Assembly: GCF_025685625.1 (NCBI RefSeq)
Contig: NZ_JAGSYI010000002.1
Span: forward strand, 1,798,001-1,862,000
Direction of reading: 5' to 3'
Source of the DNA: Acidicapsa acidisoli
GTDB lineage: Bacteria; Acidobacteriota; Terriglobia; Terriglobales; Acidobacteriaceae
DNA length: 64,000 bases
Made by a program: the position numbers and the translations under genes. The notes beneath the pieces are model-generated. The model was given only the letters and a program-made list of their open reading frames with translations, did no database searches and was not told the DNA's origin. Positions 55,001 to 63,467 of the stretch are shown piece by piece (the first letter of the stretch is position 1; every line of letters begins with the position of its first letter).

Positions 55001-55533
55001 CTAACCTGGGTTCCGGAGATGGTTCCAGCTTGAGCACTACTCTCCGTATCTACCGAAACCGGATTGTCTTCCACCGTAACCGTGGTCGCGGCGGAGCCAG
55101 CTTTCAGTTGCACATTCACAGCATGCTTTTCCGCAACGTCGAGGACAATGTCCTTGCCCTTGTAGGTCTCGAAACCCGGCGCTGCTACGGTTACCGAATA
55201 AGTGCCGGCCGTGAGATTGGTTGCAACGTAATTACCACTGCCGTCCGATTCAACTTGGCGGGCGATTCCGTTATCGCCATTGAGCGTAATCGTGACCAGG
55301 GCATGAGGTATCACCGCCCCGGAAGAATCGGTAACTACACCGCTGAGCGTTGCAGTGAGCTCCTGAGCCCGTCCTATCAATGGACATAACAGAAGTGCAA
55401 TCATCAACGTTGCGAGCAAAGATAAGCGGTTATTGATGCAGCTCCGCTCACGGGAACAACCTTGCGGCATACGGTTGAAACGCCGTGAAAGAAACCAACG
55501 ATTGTAAGCAGGCCTCATGTGAATCATTGCCAT
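52096..55533 (-). CDS. TonB-dependent receptor, Oar-like (large, third copy)
   Basis: The start is set at ATG 55533 because GAGAGGG lies just before it; the frame is open to 55575, and ATGs at 55527 and 55518 are also possible. The product of about 1145 residues has a long basic N-region before the signal helix (LSLLATLMIALLLCPLIGRAQ). The carboxypeptidase-regulatory domain follows (LSGVVTDSSGAVIPHALVTITLNGDNG ... AGTYSVTVAAPGFETYKGKDI). The plug has QVRELELANRNFEQLVVLQPGVV, then NGARTTANNWTVDGADIND, then QRGSYDAGYGRSGGGQVLVATRSGTS. A long aromatic-rich barrel ends RIQIGAKLNF. It imports unknown large solutes using TonB. It is preceded by a 515-bp gap before the DeoR-type repressor, and chitin-related genes lie beyond, which makes amino-sugar oligomers one possible substrate. 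Confidence 0.87.
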   Translation of the reverse strand: MAMIHMRPAYNRWFLSRRFNRMPQGCSRERSCINNRLSLLATLMIALLLCPLIGRAQELTATLSGVVTDSSGAVIPHALVTITLNGDNGIARQVESDGSGNYVATNLTAGTYSVTVAAPGFETYKGKDIVLDVAEKHAVNVQLKAGSAATTVTVEDNPVSVDTESSAQAGTISGTQVRELELANRNFEQLVVLQPGVVNALGDNVVGGGSTGISVNGARTTANNWTVDGADINDSGSNATITNVPSVDAIQEITLQRGSYDAGYGRSGGGQVLVATRSGTSAFHGGAYEFDRNTALNANDYFNKQQQIAAGEPNTPAVYHYNNFGFTIGGPVFIPKAYNTSRNKTFFFVSEEWFKNTQPGNASFAAATSAEIGGVVPGQFTNGPANCLSYDASTNSTTIAPSCFSKNSQVYLTNVYAKNPANSGGNYEFSYSAKQNEHEDIVRVDHYFNDKVHFFARGMNDDFPNNQPMGLWAGNNYPSLVNTAVDSPGKNVVGNLTWAISPRIVNEVEFVWAQGTYNSTIQSGQFATSPAAFSAMTNNWAYTDPYGRVPAITIASGLQGYSPGSAPWKERNLDRTYYDNLAITLGKHTLRTGFQFQQMIKTENAVDGGPNFKFNTWGDFLLGNVLVYQQQSRDITPDLHYINSEAYVQDDWKINRRLTLNLGVRWSRFPSATDVKNTLNNFDPRLYNSANAPVIDPTTGNFDPTQTALIPATYTNGIIFPQGAACTAAQAVSSQVTCSPYGSYINPNNNANFGPRLGFAYNPDGRGITAIRGGFGIFYDRLLNGIWEQNAFSNPPLLQTTTVNNTSFDDPSGANAISYGPNGLTVTGTPIFKVPNYANYNLSVQRQLLPTTTLEIAYVGNVARHLLGEFDMNQPTEAARDANPTSDVNALRPYLGYGFMHSRAPLFTNNYNSLQVTVQHRSSKGLTLGAAYTWSKDLTTNSNDRGTSASNSYDFKHDYGPSTTNTPQVLEVNYIYQLPFYKQQLGFVGHVLGGWEVSGISSFVSGASFTVTQTTDPFAAIGPNGLGMIQDADIQIRPDQVAPIHRVKTEQQWFSTSSFNTAAGHFGSERVGSLLGPGLQDWDLASIKNVNLGEHVKFQLRGEYFNAFNHTNFNAVDSVVSDSNFGQVTSAHVPRRIQIGAKLNF

Positions 55534-56048
55534 CGCACCCTCTCTTTTTCTTTTGAAATCCTGTCCTATCAACACTTGGTTGCTGACGGACGGGTGAGCT
55601 TTGTCGGGAGTTATTGAGTCTGGGATATTCAGGAAAAACAGTTAACTGAAGCCGTCGATCTCCAACCAGCGAGATCAGAAACAAACAACGACACAATGCC
55701 GGGACACCACATTGGACTTCTTCTATCCGCGTATCTATCCCGAAGTCATGCATATGAGGTTGACCGTCTTGTCGGACAGTCAGTCCTCCTTCTTGTTCCT
55801 TGCGACAAGAGCGGCATTCTTGGTTGCCTTGACCGTTTTGTGGCACAACAGCTATGAGCGAAATGAATATAGGAACAATAGGGCCAAATTAGATAGATTG
55901 CAAGAGGAAAATGATCACAATCGGCCAAAACGGTCAAAAATGCTTTATCCAGACGTTCAGATACTCCGAAGCGTCATCGAACGCGGAGTTCATTTAGACA
56001 ATAATCAGCGACTTTGCGACTGGCCGAATAGCCCGCCAAGTCCATGCT
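55534..56048. other. Intergenic region between receptor and DeoR-type genes, no gene supported
   Basis: It contains the promoter of the TonB receptor. A frame at 55712-56062 includes a hydrophobic run but has poor composition elsewhere and no ribosome site. Nothing else is recognised. Confidence 0.45.
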
Positions 56049-56834
56049 TCACACGCGGATAACTCGAATGCCGTGCCGCTCAAATGGGCTGAGAGCCGCT
56101 GCCGTCGCCCCGGCGTCGGTGATAAGTATGTGGATTTCGCTCGTCGGACAGATCAGAGCTGGCCCGACTTTGTCCAGTTTGCTGGAATCGGCTACCACAA
56201 TCACTTGCTTCGACTGCTTAAGCATCTTGCGGTAGACCAACGCTTCATCCTGTTCAAGCGAAGTGGCGCCACGCTCCACATCAAGACCTGTCACACTCAA
56301 AAAGACCTTATCCAGGTAAACATCATCCAGAAATTCAAGCGCTGCATTGCCCGTAAGAGAGAACGACCACGCCCACGGAACTACACCTCCGGTCAAATAC
56401 GTGCGAATTCCAGGCTGGTTGCACAGCTCCATACCTATATTGATAGCGTTGGTAATGATCTGAATCTTTTCCCTGTGGCGCAGGCTACGTCCGATGTATG
56501 TCGTCGTTGTTCCAGCAGACAGACCTACTGTTTCCCCGGCTTGTACAAGCTCCGCGGCTGCCAGCCCTATCTTGCGTTTTTCGGCAGCGAAGCGCTGCTC
56601 CCGTGCCAGAAAAGAACTGTCGTATCGGAACGGCTCATAGAGGAGCGGCTCGGCCAGCGTCGCGCCGCCGTGAGTGCGGCGAATCAGTCCCCGGTTCTCA
56701 AGTCTCGCGAGATCACGGCGAATGCTGGGCGCGGAGGAACCCGCCGCAGCGAGAATCTCTTCCATCGTTGCACTGCCGGCGCGCAGGAGGAGCTTGACGA
56801 TTTGTTCGGAGCGAAAATTAAGCGTTTCCGACAT
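56049..56834 (-). CDS. DeoR/GlpR-family transcriptional repressor
   Basis: The 261-residue product has the DeoR helix-turn-helix at about 20-55 (GSATMEEILAAAGSSAPSIRRDLARLENRGLIRRTHGGA) and then the sugar-isomerase-like sensor domain (IGLAAAELVQAGETVGLSAGTTTTYIGR, ITNAINIGMELC, YLTGGV, DKVFLSVTGLDVERGAT, VADSSKLDKVG). Effectors of this family are sugar phosphates. The gene is divergent from the GH20 hexosaminidase, so control of amino-sugar use (response to a GlcNAc-derived phosphate) is likely, as for AgaR or NagR types; this is an inference. Its start codon ATG 56834 lies about 300 bp from the GH20 start, with an AT-rich inverted repeat between them. Confidence 0.88.
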   Translation of the reverse strand: MSETLNFRSEQIVKLLLRAGSATMEEILAAAGSSAPSIRRDLARLENRGLIRRTHGGATLAEPLLYEPFRYDSSFLAREQRFAAEKRKIGLAAAELVQAGETVGLSAGTTTTYIGRSLRHREKIQIITNAINIGMELCNQPGIRTYLTGGVVPWAWSFSLTGNAALEFLDDVYLDKVFLSVTGLDVERGATSLEQDEALVYRKMLKQSKQVIVVADSSKLDKVGPALICPTSEIHILITDAGATAAALSPFERHGIRVIRV

Positions 56835-56950
56835 GTCGCACTGATTCTACACGGCTGGCAGGAAAAGCTTCGAAATGACGCGCGTAATTCAACAAAATGC
56901 GCAAATCTGGCGCTAAGCGAGATGTTCTGATCGAAAAAAATTGGGCAGAT

Positions 56951-56975
56951 TGATCTAATTATCGTTATATGATCA
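56951..56975. promoter_or_regulatory. Candidate operator between DeoR-type and GH20 genes
   Basis: TGATC (56951-56955) and GATCA (56971-56975) flank 15 bases that include TTATCGTTAT, in the A/T-rich part of the divergent region. Position fits a repressor site. Confidence 0.35.
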
Positions 56976-57134
56976 TGTCCACGGTGCCAATTTCCGCCTG
57001 GACGCAGCTTGTGACCCCTTGGAATAGGAATGCTGTCTCCTATAAGCCGTCACGCGAGCCTTATCCGGGAACGGCCGTTGCAATATCTACGCTTTCGCTG
57101 TTTTTGTGTTTTATACCCTCTAAAGGAGTACTTT

Positions 57135-59327
57135 GTGACGTCACGCGCATGGATCGCCGATTGTACTTTTCGTTCCCGATATAACCTCCGACTAAGAAGC
57201 ACCTTGCTTCCACTGCTGCTTGTAGTGTTTGGTATCTTTATCACCAATCCACTGCGGAGCGAAGAAACTGGCAAAGGCGTGCCTGCCCCGCTCAAACTGA
57301 TGCCGCTGCCACGCTCCGTAACTCCAGGCACAGGGCATCTGACCCTCGATGAGCATTTCACTGCAGCTTTCGCCGGTACTCACGACGCGCGCCTGAATGC
57401 AGCATTGGATCGAATGGTCAGACGTCTTGACCGGCAATGCGGAGGTGTACTCCGCTCACAACACCTGTCCGCATCTGGCGCGTCGCCGGTACTCACGCTC
57501 AAAGTCGCAGGGTCGCTCGACAACGTGCAAAGCATCGATGAGGACGAGAGCTATCAATTAAATGTCTCAGCAAGTCAGGCAACCCTCACCGCCACGACTG
57601 ACCTGGGAGCCATGCATGGCATGGAGACGTTCCTGCAACTGCTCTCAAGCGAGAACGGCTCGTGCCAGTTGCCTGTGATCGCGGTCGATGATGCACCGCG
57701 TTTCCGTTGGCGCGGACTCATGATTGATGTCAGTCGGCATTTTGAACCGGTAGAAGTGATTGAACGAACCTTGGATGGAATGGCCGTAGCCAAGCTGAAT
57801 GTCTTTCACTGGCATCTGAGCGACGACCAGGGATTTCGTGCGGAGAGTAAGAAGTTTCCGCGGCTCACAGAGGTCGGATCGGGAGGCGAGTTCTATACGC
57901 AGGATCAGATGCGCGAGGTTGTCGCCTACGCTCATGCGCGCGGAATACGCGTAGTCCCTGAATTCGATATGCCAGGCCACAGCTCAAGCTGGATTCTTTC
58001 TTATCCCGAATATGGATCGGGCGAACACATCACAGAGTTGCCTACCGTCTTTGGTATCCCGCACGCGGAGCTCGATCCCAGCAACGAGAAGACCTACAAA
58101 TTCATCGATGCCTTCGTCGGGGAGATGGCTGCGATCTTCCCGGATGCGTACTTTCACATCGGCGGCGATGAAACGAAAGGCACCGGGTGGCTGGAAAACC
58201 CTCGCATCGCAGACTTCATGCAGAAGAAAGGCTTCAAGACCCCGGCTGAACTGCAAGCGTACTTTAACCAGCGACTGCTGCCTATTCTGACTAAGCACGG
58301 GAAGAAGATGGTCGGCTGGGACGAGATACTGAACCCCGCACTGCCAAAAGACATCATGATCCAGAGTTGGAGAGGCGACGCCTCACTTTCTAGCGGAGCG
58401 ACACAAGGTTATCAGGGCATTTTGTCAGCGCCGTATTATCTAGATGCGCAGAAGACCTCGGAAGTTATGTTCCTGGCAGACCCCCTGCCCGCAGATACCA
58501 CGCTGACGGCCGCTCAACAGCAGTTGATCCTGGGCGGAGAAGTCTGTATGTGGGCCGAGCAGCTTGACCCCGAGACGGTTGACTCGCGGATATGGCCTCG
58601 AACGATTGCCATTGCCGAGCGATTCTGGTCTCCGCAATCTGATCGCGATGTTGCGGACATGTACCGCCGGCTGAACTTTGCATCCATGGAGCTGGAAGAT
58701 GTTGGCTTGACACATATTTCCGGACCGGAAAAGCTACGACGCAACTTGTTGGGCTCTCGGAATCCTGAGCCGCTGGATATTTTGGCCTCGGTCACTGAGC
58801 CAGTCAGTTTTCACGAGCGCTATCAAGGTCAGCACACAGACAGACTTACATCGCTTGACCGTCTCGTTGATGCTGTGGTGGCAGATCCGCCGCTTCGACA
58901 GGAGATCGCAAATGAGGTCGATGCCATTATCTCTCCATCCCACACAGAAGACTCGGAGCGCGCCAGGATAGAACTACGCAGGCGTTTTGCCCAATGGGAA
59001 CAGGCGGCTCCGATCCTCGAAGCGTGGGCTCGACGTTCCGGTCGCCTGTCGGATACAGAAATCCGCGCCCGGCAGCTTGGCGCCTTGGGACAGATCGGGT
59101 TGGAGTCGCTGGCCTACCTGGATACGCACACACCGGCACCCTCGGCATGGCTTGACAGCAAGATGGCAACGATTGCCGACACCGAGAAGCCCTCGGCGCT
59201 CGTGCGCTTTGTGTTTCTACCCTCATTGAGAAAACTGGCCCAGGCGGCATCCAATGTGCCGACGGCAGAACCGCAGACGCAAGCAGCCGGTGGGTTCACA
59301 CAAACCGGAGTTGTCAGCGCCCACTGA
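57135..59327 (+). CDS. Beta-N-acetylhexosaminidase, GH20
   Basis: GTG 57135 is chosen because AAGGAG lies six bases before it; the frame is open to 57030. The product of about 730 residues has a signal segment (about 15-35: RSTLLPLLLVVFGIFI). The GH20b domain is at about 55-170, and the catalytic GH20 barrel follows (RFRWRGLMIDVSRHF, KLNVFHWHLSDDQGFR, VVPEFDMPGHSSSW). The catalytic Asp-Glu pair is in HIGGDE (about residues 345-346), with WDEIL and WRGDAS further on. GH20 enzymes remove terminal GlcNAc or GalNAc from chitin oligomers or glycans by substrate-assisted catalysis. The C-terminal 190 residues are helical and of unknown function. It is divergent from a DeoR repressor and followed by a repeat glycosidase, so a small glycan-use group is suggested. 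Exported. Confidence 0.9.
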   Translation: MTSRAWIADCTFRSRYNLRLRSTLLPLLLVVFGIFITNPLRSEETGKGVPAPLKLMPLPRSVTPGTGHLTLDEHFTAAFAGTHDARLNAALDRMVRRLDRQCGGVLRSQHLSASGASPVLTLKVAGSLDNVQSIDEDESYQLNVSASQATLTATTDLGAMHGMETFLQLLSSENGSCQLPVIAVDDAPRFRWRGLMIDVSRHFEPVEVIERTLDGMAVAKLNVFHWHLSDDQGFRAESKKFPRLTEVGSGGEFYTQDQMREVVAYAHARGIRVVPEFDMPGHSSSWILSYPEYGSGEHITELPTVFGIPHAELDPSNEKTYKFIDAFVGEMAAIFPDAYFHIGGDETKGTGWLENPRIADFMQKKGFKTPAELQAYFNQRLLPILTKHGKKMVGWDEILNPALPKDIMIQSWRGDASLSSGATQGYQGILSAPYYLDAQKTSEVMFLADPLPADTTLTAAQQQLILGGEVCMWAEQLDPETVDSRIWPRTIAIAERFWSPQSDRDVADMYRRLNFASMELEDVGLTHISGPEKLRRNLLGSRNPEPLDILASVTEPVSFHERYQGQHTDRLTSLDRLVDAVVADPPLRQEIANEVDAIISPSHTEDSERARIELRRRFAQWEQAAPILEAWARRSGRLSDTEIRARQLGALGQIGLESLAYLDTHTPAPSAWLDSKMATIADTEKPSALVRFVFLPSLRKLAQAASNVPTAEPQTQAAGGFTQTGVVSAH

Positions 59328-59558
59328 TCAGGATGGAAAATTCGAGCCGGATGCGGCAACTTTGCGTAGGACTGCAATCGCAAGCTGCATCCGTTTTCGA
59401 AAAGAGTGTGCGCAACAATAGGCACTGCGGCTGACTCGCAGAACATTCGTGGTGCAGATCAGTGGATTGAGCCAGTTCGGCTCAAAGGCATCGGTGAAGC
59501 CATTGGGCGACGCGGCTCGCCAGAGGCGAAGACCGCGTCGCATCAACGGATGGTTTTC

Positions 59559-62063
59559 CTAGAACGCGCTGGAAGTCTCCAGGAGTATCGGACTGGTAGA
59601 GATTTCGACCGATCCTGACGCCGGGGTCACGCTGCCATTCAACTCGTGATATTGAACAAAGCCCTGGGGTACGGAGAAGGCTTTCTGCCCGGCAGTATTC
59701 CAGACTGCCAGTGCGGAGTAGCCATTCGACCGCGTATAGCCGCAGGTAAACGTGGTTGGGTCGGCGGCGGTTGCTGCGCAGGGTTGCGTCATCGTTGCGC
59801 CTTGGATCCACTTCGCAACTTGCTGATCGGCCTCACCTACCGGATTTAATCCTCCGGACGAACTCCAAAGGATTCCCCAGTTTGGGTTGTCGTACTCATA
59901 CCAGAATGAACCCTGCACTCCCATCGAATGCTCAAGCAGGAGGTGACGAGCGAGAAATGCTATCTGGTCGCTTTGATTCGGCAGAGCCGAATTCAAACCC
60001 CAACTCGATTCAGTGTCGAAGATGGGTAACGAGCTGACTCCATTCTGGTTCAACGCAATTTGGAACAAAGTAACTACGCCCTGTATCTGTTCCGGCGCTT
60101 CGCCCACCTCCGGATAGCCATGGAGTGCTACGCCATCGATATAATTCTTGCCGCCTGCAGCTAACCAGTTGTTCATCCAGTTGCTTCCGCAGCGGGGATC
60201 GTAGGTGGCGCACTCGAGTGGTGTGGCAAAGTTGATCGTGGTCGAAGGGCTGAGGATGATCGCCTTCGGATCGACGCTCTTGATTATCGCTTTGGCATCC
60301 GCAGCCATGGCGACCAAAGTATTCGGGCTTCCCCGCCATTGCTGAGTGAGATTCGCCTCGTTCCAGAGCTCCCAATATTGAATTACGCCCGGCCCCACGT
60401 GGTTGACAAGCTCCGTCACGAATTGATCCCAGCTGCTCAGGCTCATTGGAGCCTCGGAGCATCCAGCGGGCGCACCACCGCCGCCACAAACTGCGCTCAG
60501 GGAACCAGAGCTGGAAGTGCTGACTGAGCCGGTCTGAGCGTAGGTAAGTGAGTTGGTGGTGGGAGTACCGGTCAGCGCAAAGGTGCCATCGAAGCTGCTG
60601 TCGGAAACTCCAGAAATCGTGATGGTGCTTTGTTCGCTGGGTAGATAGGTGGGGTTGTAGTAGAGGTTGTGTGGCTGCTCGGTTGTGACCGTGACCACGC
60701 CGCCCGATCTGCTGATTGTGGAAATCTGCAGGCCCTTGGCGATTGCCCATGGCGGAGTTGCGACGAAGGTGTACAGAAGCTTTGCTCCGTTGGCACGCGC
60801 CAGGTTGACTTCCTGGTCAAGGCTGGTCCATTGATACGTTCCGGAGGCCGGATTTAGAGTGCTCCAATTCGTCTGAAGGCCCAGGATTCTGAAGGAACCG
60901 ACGGGAACGATCGGCCAGGGAGTTCCATCCAGGATACTGTTGACGCTCATGCCAAGGAAAGAAGCACTCGAGTTCACGCCGTGGACCGGTGCGGAGGTCG
61001 AAAGGATGGTATACGAAGCGGAGGCCGCCGAACTGGAGGGTCCGCCAGGGTAAACGGCTACGGCTTTGAGAGTCGTGGTGCTGCTGAAGGTGGTTGTGTT
61101 GCTGAAGGTTAACGGGCCAGCGTAAACAGCCGATGTCGTTGTCGGCGCAGCTCCGTTGGTGGTGTAGTGAATGACCGCGCCGGGAGTCCCATCGCTGATC
61201 GTTACAGTTACGGACTTGTTGTACATCCCGGAGGCCAGGCTCAGGACCGGAGTGACGGCCGGAATCACTGAATATGTCGCCGACGCCACTGCGCTCGACG
61301 GTCCGCCGGGGTAAACGGCGATGGCCTTCAGCGTAGTCGTGGTGGAAATCGTGATGGGAGCGGTGTAGACAGTCGAGGAGGTAGTTGGCGTCGTTCCGTT
61401 GGTGGTGTAGTGGATCACCGCGCCGGATGTACCGTCCACGATCGCGACCGTCGGCGGGGTGTGATACGTGCCTGTGCCCGTGCTGAAAGATGGTGTCATT
61501 GTAGGAGCGATCGTGAAGGTCGCAGTAGCCACCGCGCTCGGCGGACCGCCGGGATAGATCGCGATGGCCTTCAACGTAGTCGTTGCGGCAATCGTCATCG
61601 GAGCAGTATAGACAGCCGAAGAGGTAGTTGGCGTCGCTCCGTTGTTGGTGTAGTGGATCACCGCGCCCGATGTACCGTCCACAATCTTAACCGTTGGGGG
61701 GACGTGATACGTGCCCGTACCTGTACTGAAGGACGGCGCCACAGCGGGAGCGATCGTGAAGGTAGCCAAAGCCACGGCACTTGCAGACCCACTGGAGGAG
61801 ACGGCGATGGCTTCCAGCGTAGTCGTGGTCGAAATCGTGATGGGGGCGGTATACACAGCCGAAGAGGTGGTTGGCGTCGAACCATTGGTGGTGTAGTGGA
61901 TCACCGCGCCCGATGTGGCGTCCACAATCTTAACCGTCGGGGGAGCGTGATACGTTCCCGTGCCAGTGCTGAAGGACGGGGTTGCAGTCGCGGCGATCGC
62001 GAAAAGGCTGGAGGACAGAAAAAGGGCTACGCACAGGATGGCAGCTATGCTCTTAAATTTCAC
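59559..62063 (-). CDS. Secreted glycoside-hydrolase-like protein with four chitobiase-type C-terminal-domain repeats
   Basis: GTG 62063 (MKFKSIAAILCVALF) has GAGG six bases upstream and starts a signal peptide ending near AIAA; a longer reading from 62096 is rejected. Residues about 25-360 form four tandem modules of 83 residues of the chitobiase/hexosaminidase C-terminal type (SGAVIHYTTNGSTPTTSSAVYTAP, then ITISTTTTLEAIAV). The C-terminal half, about 375-834, looks like a clan-A glycoside hydrolase barrel. It has a likely acid/base Glu in YWELWNEAN, a likely nucleophile Glu in IFDTESSWG, and a HGYPEVGEAP strand between. A short insert (about 490-530) separates two barrel strands. The family (GH39/GH5-like) cannot be fixed from sequence alone. 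It is convergent with the GH20 gene. Exported, probably polysaccharide-active. Confidence 0.75.
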   Translation of the reverse strand: MKFKSIAAILCVALFLSSSLFAIAATATPSFSTGTGTYHAPPTVKIVDATSGAVIHYTTNGSTPTTSSAVYTAPITISTTTTLEAIAVSSSGSASAVALATFTIAPAVAPSFSTGTGTYHVPPTVKIVDGTSGAVIHYTNNGATPTTSSAVYTAPMTIAATTTLKAIAIYPGGPPSAVATATFTIAPTMTPSFSTGTGTYHTPPTVAIVDGTSGAVIHYTTNGTTPTTSSTVYTAPITISTTTTLKAIAVYPGGPSSAVASATYSVIPAVTPVLSLASGMYNKSVTVTISDGTPGAVIHYTTNGAAPTTTSAVYAGPLTFSNTTTFSSTTTLKAVAVYPGGPSSSAASASYTILSTSAPVHGVNSSASFLGMSVNSILDGTPWPIVPVGSFRILGLQTNWSTLNPASGTYQWTSLDQEVNLARANGAKLLYTFVATPPWAIAKGLQISTISRSGGVVTVTTEQPHNLYYNPTYLPSEQSTITISGVSDSSFDGTFALTGTPTTNSLTYAQTGSVSTSSSGSLSAVCGGGGAPAGCSEAPMSLSSWDQFVTELVNHVGPGVIQYWELWNEANLTQQWRGSPNTLVAMAADAKAIIKSVDPKAIILSPSTTINFATPLECATYDPRCGSNWMNNWLAAGGKNYIDGVALHGYPEVGEAPEQIQGVVTLFQIALNQNGVSSLPIFDTESSWGLNSALPNQSDQIAFLARHLLLEHSMGVQGSFWYEYDNPNWGILWSSSGGLNPVGEADQQVAKWIQGATMTQPCAATAADPTTFTCGYTRSNGYSALAVWNTAGQKAFSVPQGFVQYHELNGSVTPASGSVEISTSPILLETSSAF
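61250..61985 (-). repeat. Three to four tandem repeats of about 250 bp coding for chitobiase-type modules
   Basis: Three units are highly alike at DNA level (starts near 61480, 61727 and 61979, so about 250 bp apart) and the fourth, towards the barrel, is diverged and longer. Shared phrases include the SFSTGTGTYH and GAVIHYT codons. The array is prone to expansion or contraction. Confidence 0.75.
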
Positions 62064-62354
62064 GTCAAACCTCGCTGGATTAGAACAGTCAGTCAACCAA
62101 GGGCAGCGAATCAGTCTTTCGGTGCACGCGCGTTATGAAGAATTCGCGCGGTCGCGTAGGTCAGGTACGACTCCACTTCACACGGATGAACTTGAGGTCG
62201 ACTGAATCGATCCACTAAACAGTTCATCGACTGGATGCAGTGGTTACTTTGATTACTAAAGTTACAGTTTTTGGGTTACTTAAGTCAATACTCTTTTTTA
62301 CGGCGGGGCTTAAGCGTCAGGTGGGGTCCGGAACGCCATCGCCAGGCAGGGAAC

Positions 62355-62460
62355 CCCTGCATGTGCATCGTGCAGGGTTTCGTACCGGATGAATCTCTGA
62401 AGCAACTGATCAGACAAGCGTCGATGCGAGGATCGGCGCAACCCTGCATTTCGGGCAGGG
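62355..62460. repeat. Two nearby hairpin-forming repeats with the same stem
   Basis: CCCTGCA/TGCAGGG (62355-62377) and CCCTGC/GCAGGG (62442-62460) have the same stem sequence and different loops, 85 bp apart, in non-coding DNA upstream of the repeat glycosidase gene. 62097-62504 holds no gene that I can support. Confidence 0.4.
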
Positions 62461-62504
62461 TAAGCAGAAGGAGATGTCCCGGGGGGATCCGGAAAGGGCT
62501 GACT

Positions 62505-63270
62505 CTAGAACGCACGCAGCTTTTCGTCCAGTATAGCTGCCCCTACTCGCCTTGAGAAGATGCCTGACTGGACGACAACGCGGGTTCCGGGAAGCGAGTT
62601 GGCGTTTTCACTGCGGCAGGCGGGTATTTTGAAATATGATGTGTTGTAAATTTCGCACCATATGCGAAGCGCGTTGTCGAGAGCGCCATCGAACACCGAG
62701 GCCGGAGCGCGGATTTCTCAGACGTTGCCAATGGGGACGCGGCTCCTTGGAAAGGCCATGGAATGCGATCTTCTGGCGTCTTGCGACTAGTTCGACTTGG
62801 GCTCCGCCTTCATGCAAAAGGCCAGCTCATCAACCGCAGACGCTCCGGCTCCGATGACGGCAATTTATTCCGTGGAATCCGCTTAAGTCGTTGTGATGCG
62901 AGCTGTGGGTTACACACTCTCGCGGTAGATCGACAAGATACGGTGTGCGGATGTGATGTCGGTCTCTTCGAGGGTCGGCGCTAGCCGCTTTTGAAATTCC
63001 ACTACAAAGGTTTCAATAGGAACCGGCAAGCTGACGTCCTCGTAAGCGAGATTCATCTCCTGGTAATAATGGCGTAGGGTAAACAACGAATCCGGATCGT
63101 AGAGGCTGGATGCAAATCTATCTGACTTGAGCATCATGCTTTCGGTATTTGCATGCGTCAGCTTTATATGGGCGTGCCAAAGATACGGAAAGACAAATTC
63201 GTCCGCCTAAGATGCGCGGTGATGGAAACCCATAAGGTCGTGCCCCAATGATGATGGGATCGACGATCAT
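62505..63270 (-). pseudogene. Decayed FAD/NAD(P)-binding flavoprotein monooxygenase-like gene
   Basis: Fragments in different minus-strand frames line up, in order, with one known family of FAD-dependent oxidoreductases. From ATG 63270 there is an FAD-binding start (IIIGARPYG, where family members have GAGPYG). It continues as RIFGTPI, but then meets stop codons where Lys and Trp are expected, before RMQIPK. In another frame the conserved MMLKSDRFASSLYDPDSLFTLRHYYQE region runs to YRESV at 62910. A third frame gives the second dinucleotide motif IAVIGAGASAVDELA, ending early. After a one-base slip in a TTTT run near 62813 comes GGAQVELVARRQKIAFHGLSKEPRPHWQRLRNPRSGLG. At least three breaks are present, so the gene is dead. 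The remainder down to 62505 is poorly recognisable. It is divergent from the ATP-grasp gene. Confidence 0.7.
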
Positions 63271-63467
63271 AAATCGTCTCCGGTCTCTGGCAAGATTTGC
63301 TGTGTATATCAGCTGTCCCTGACTCCTGCTAGGAAACAAATAGCACGATTTAGCTATAGCCGCTGTGGGATACTCAATTGTATAAGGGTTCTGTTAGCTG
63401 AAAATCCTTCGCTACAAGAGAACTTTGACTACCCTGGAACGTCTGTAGCGAAAGACGGCGAGGCTTC

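Noticed and set aside
55712-56062. Plus-strand frame of 116 codons with a hydrophobic stretch
   Set aside because: No ribosome site, overlap with the DeoR-type gene end and a composition typical of random frames.
61410-62138. Plus-strand frame of 242 codons with repeated Arg/Gly-rich units
   Set aside because: It is the antisense of the chitobiase-type repeats; its periodicity comes only from them.
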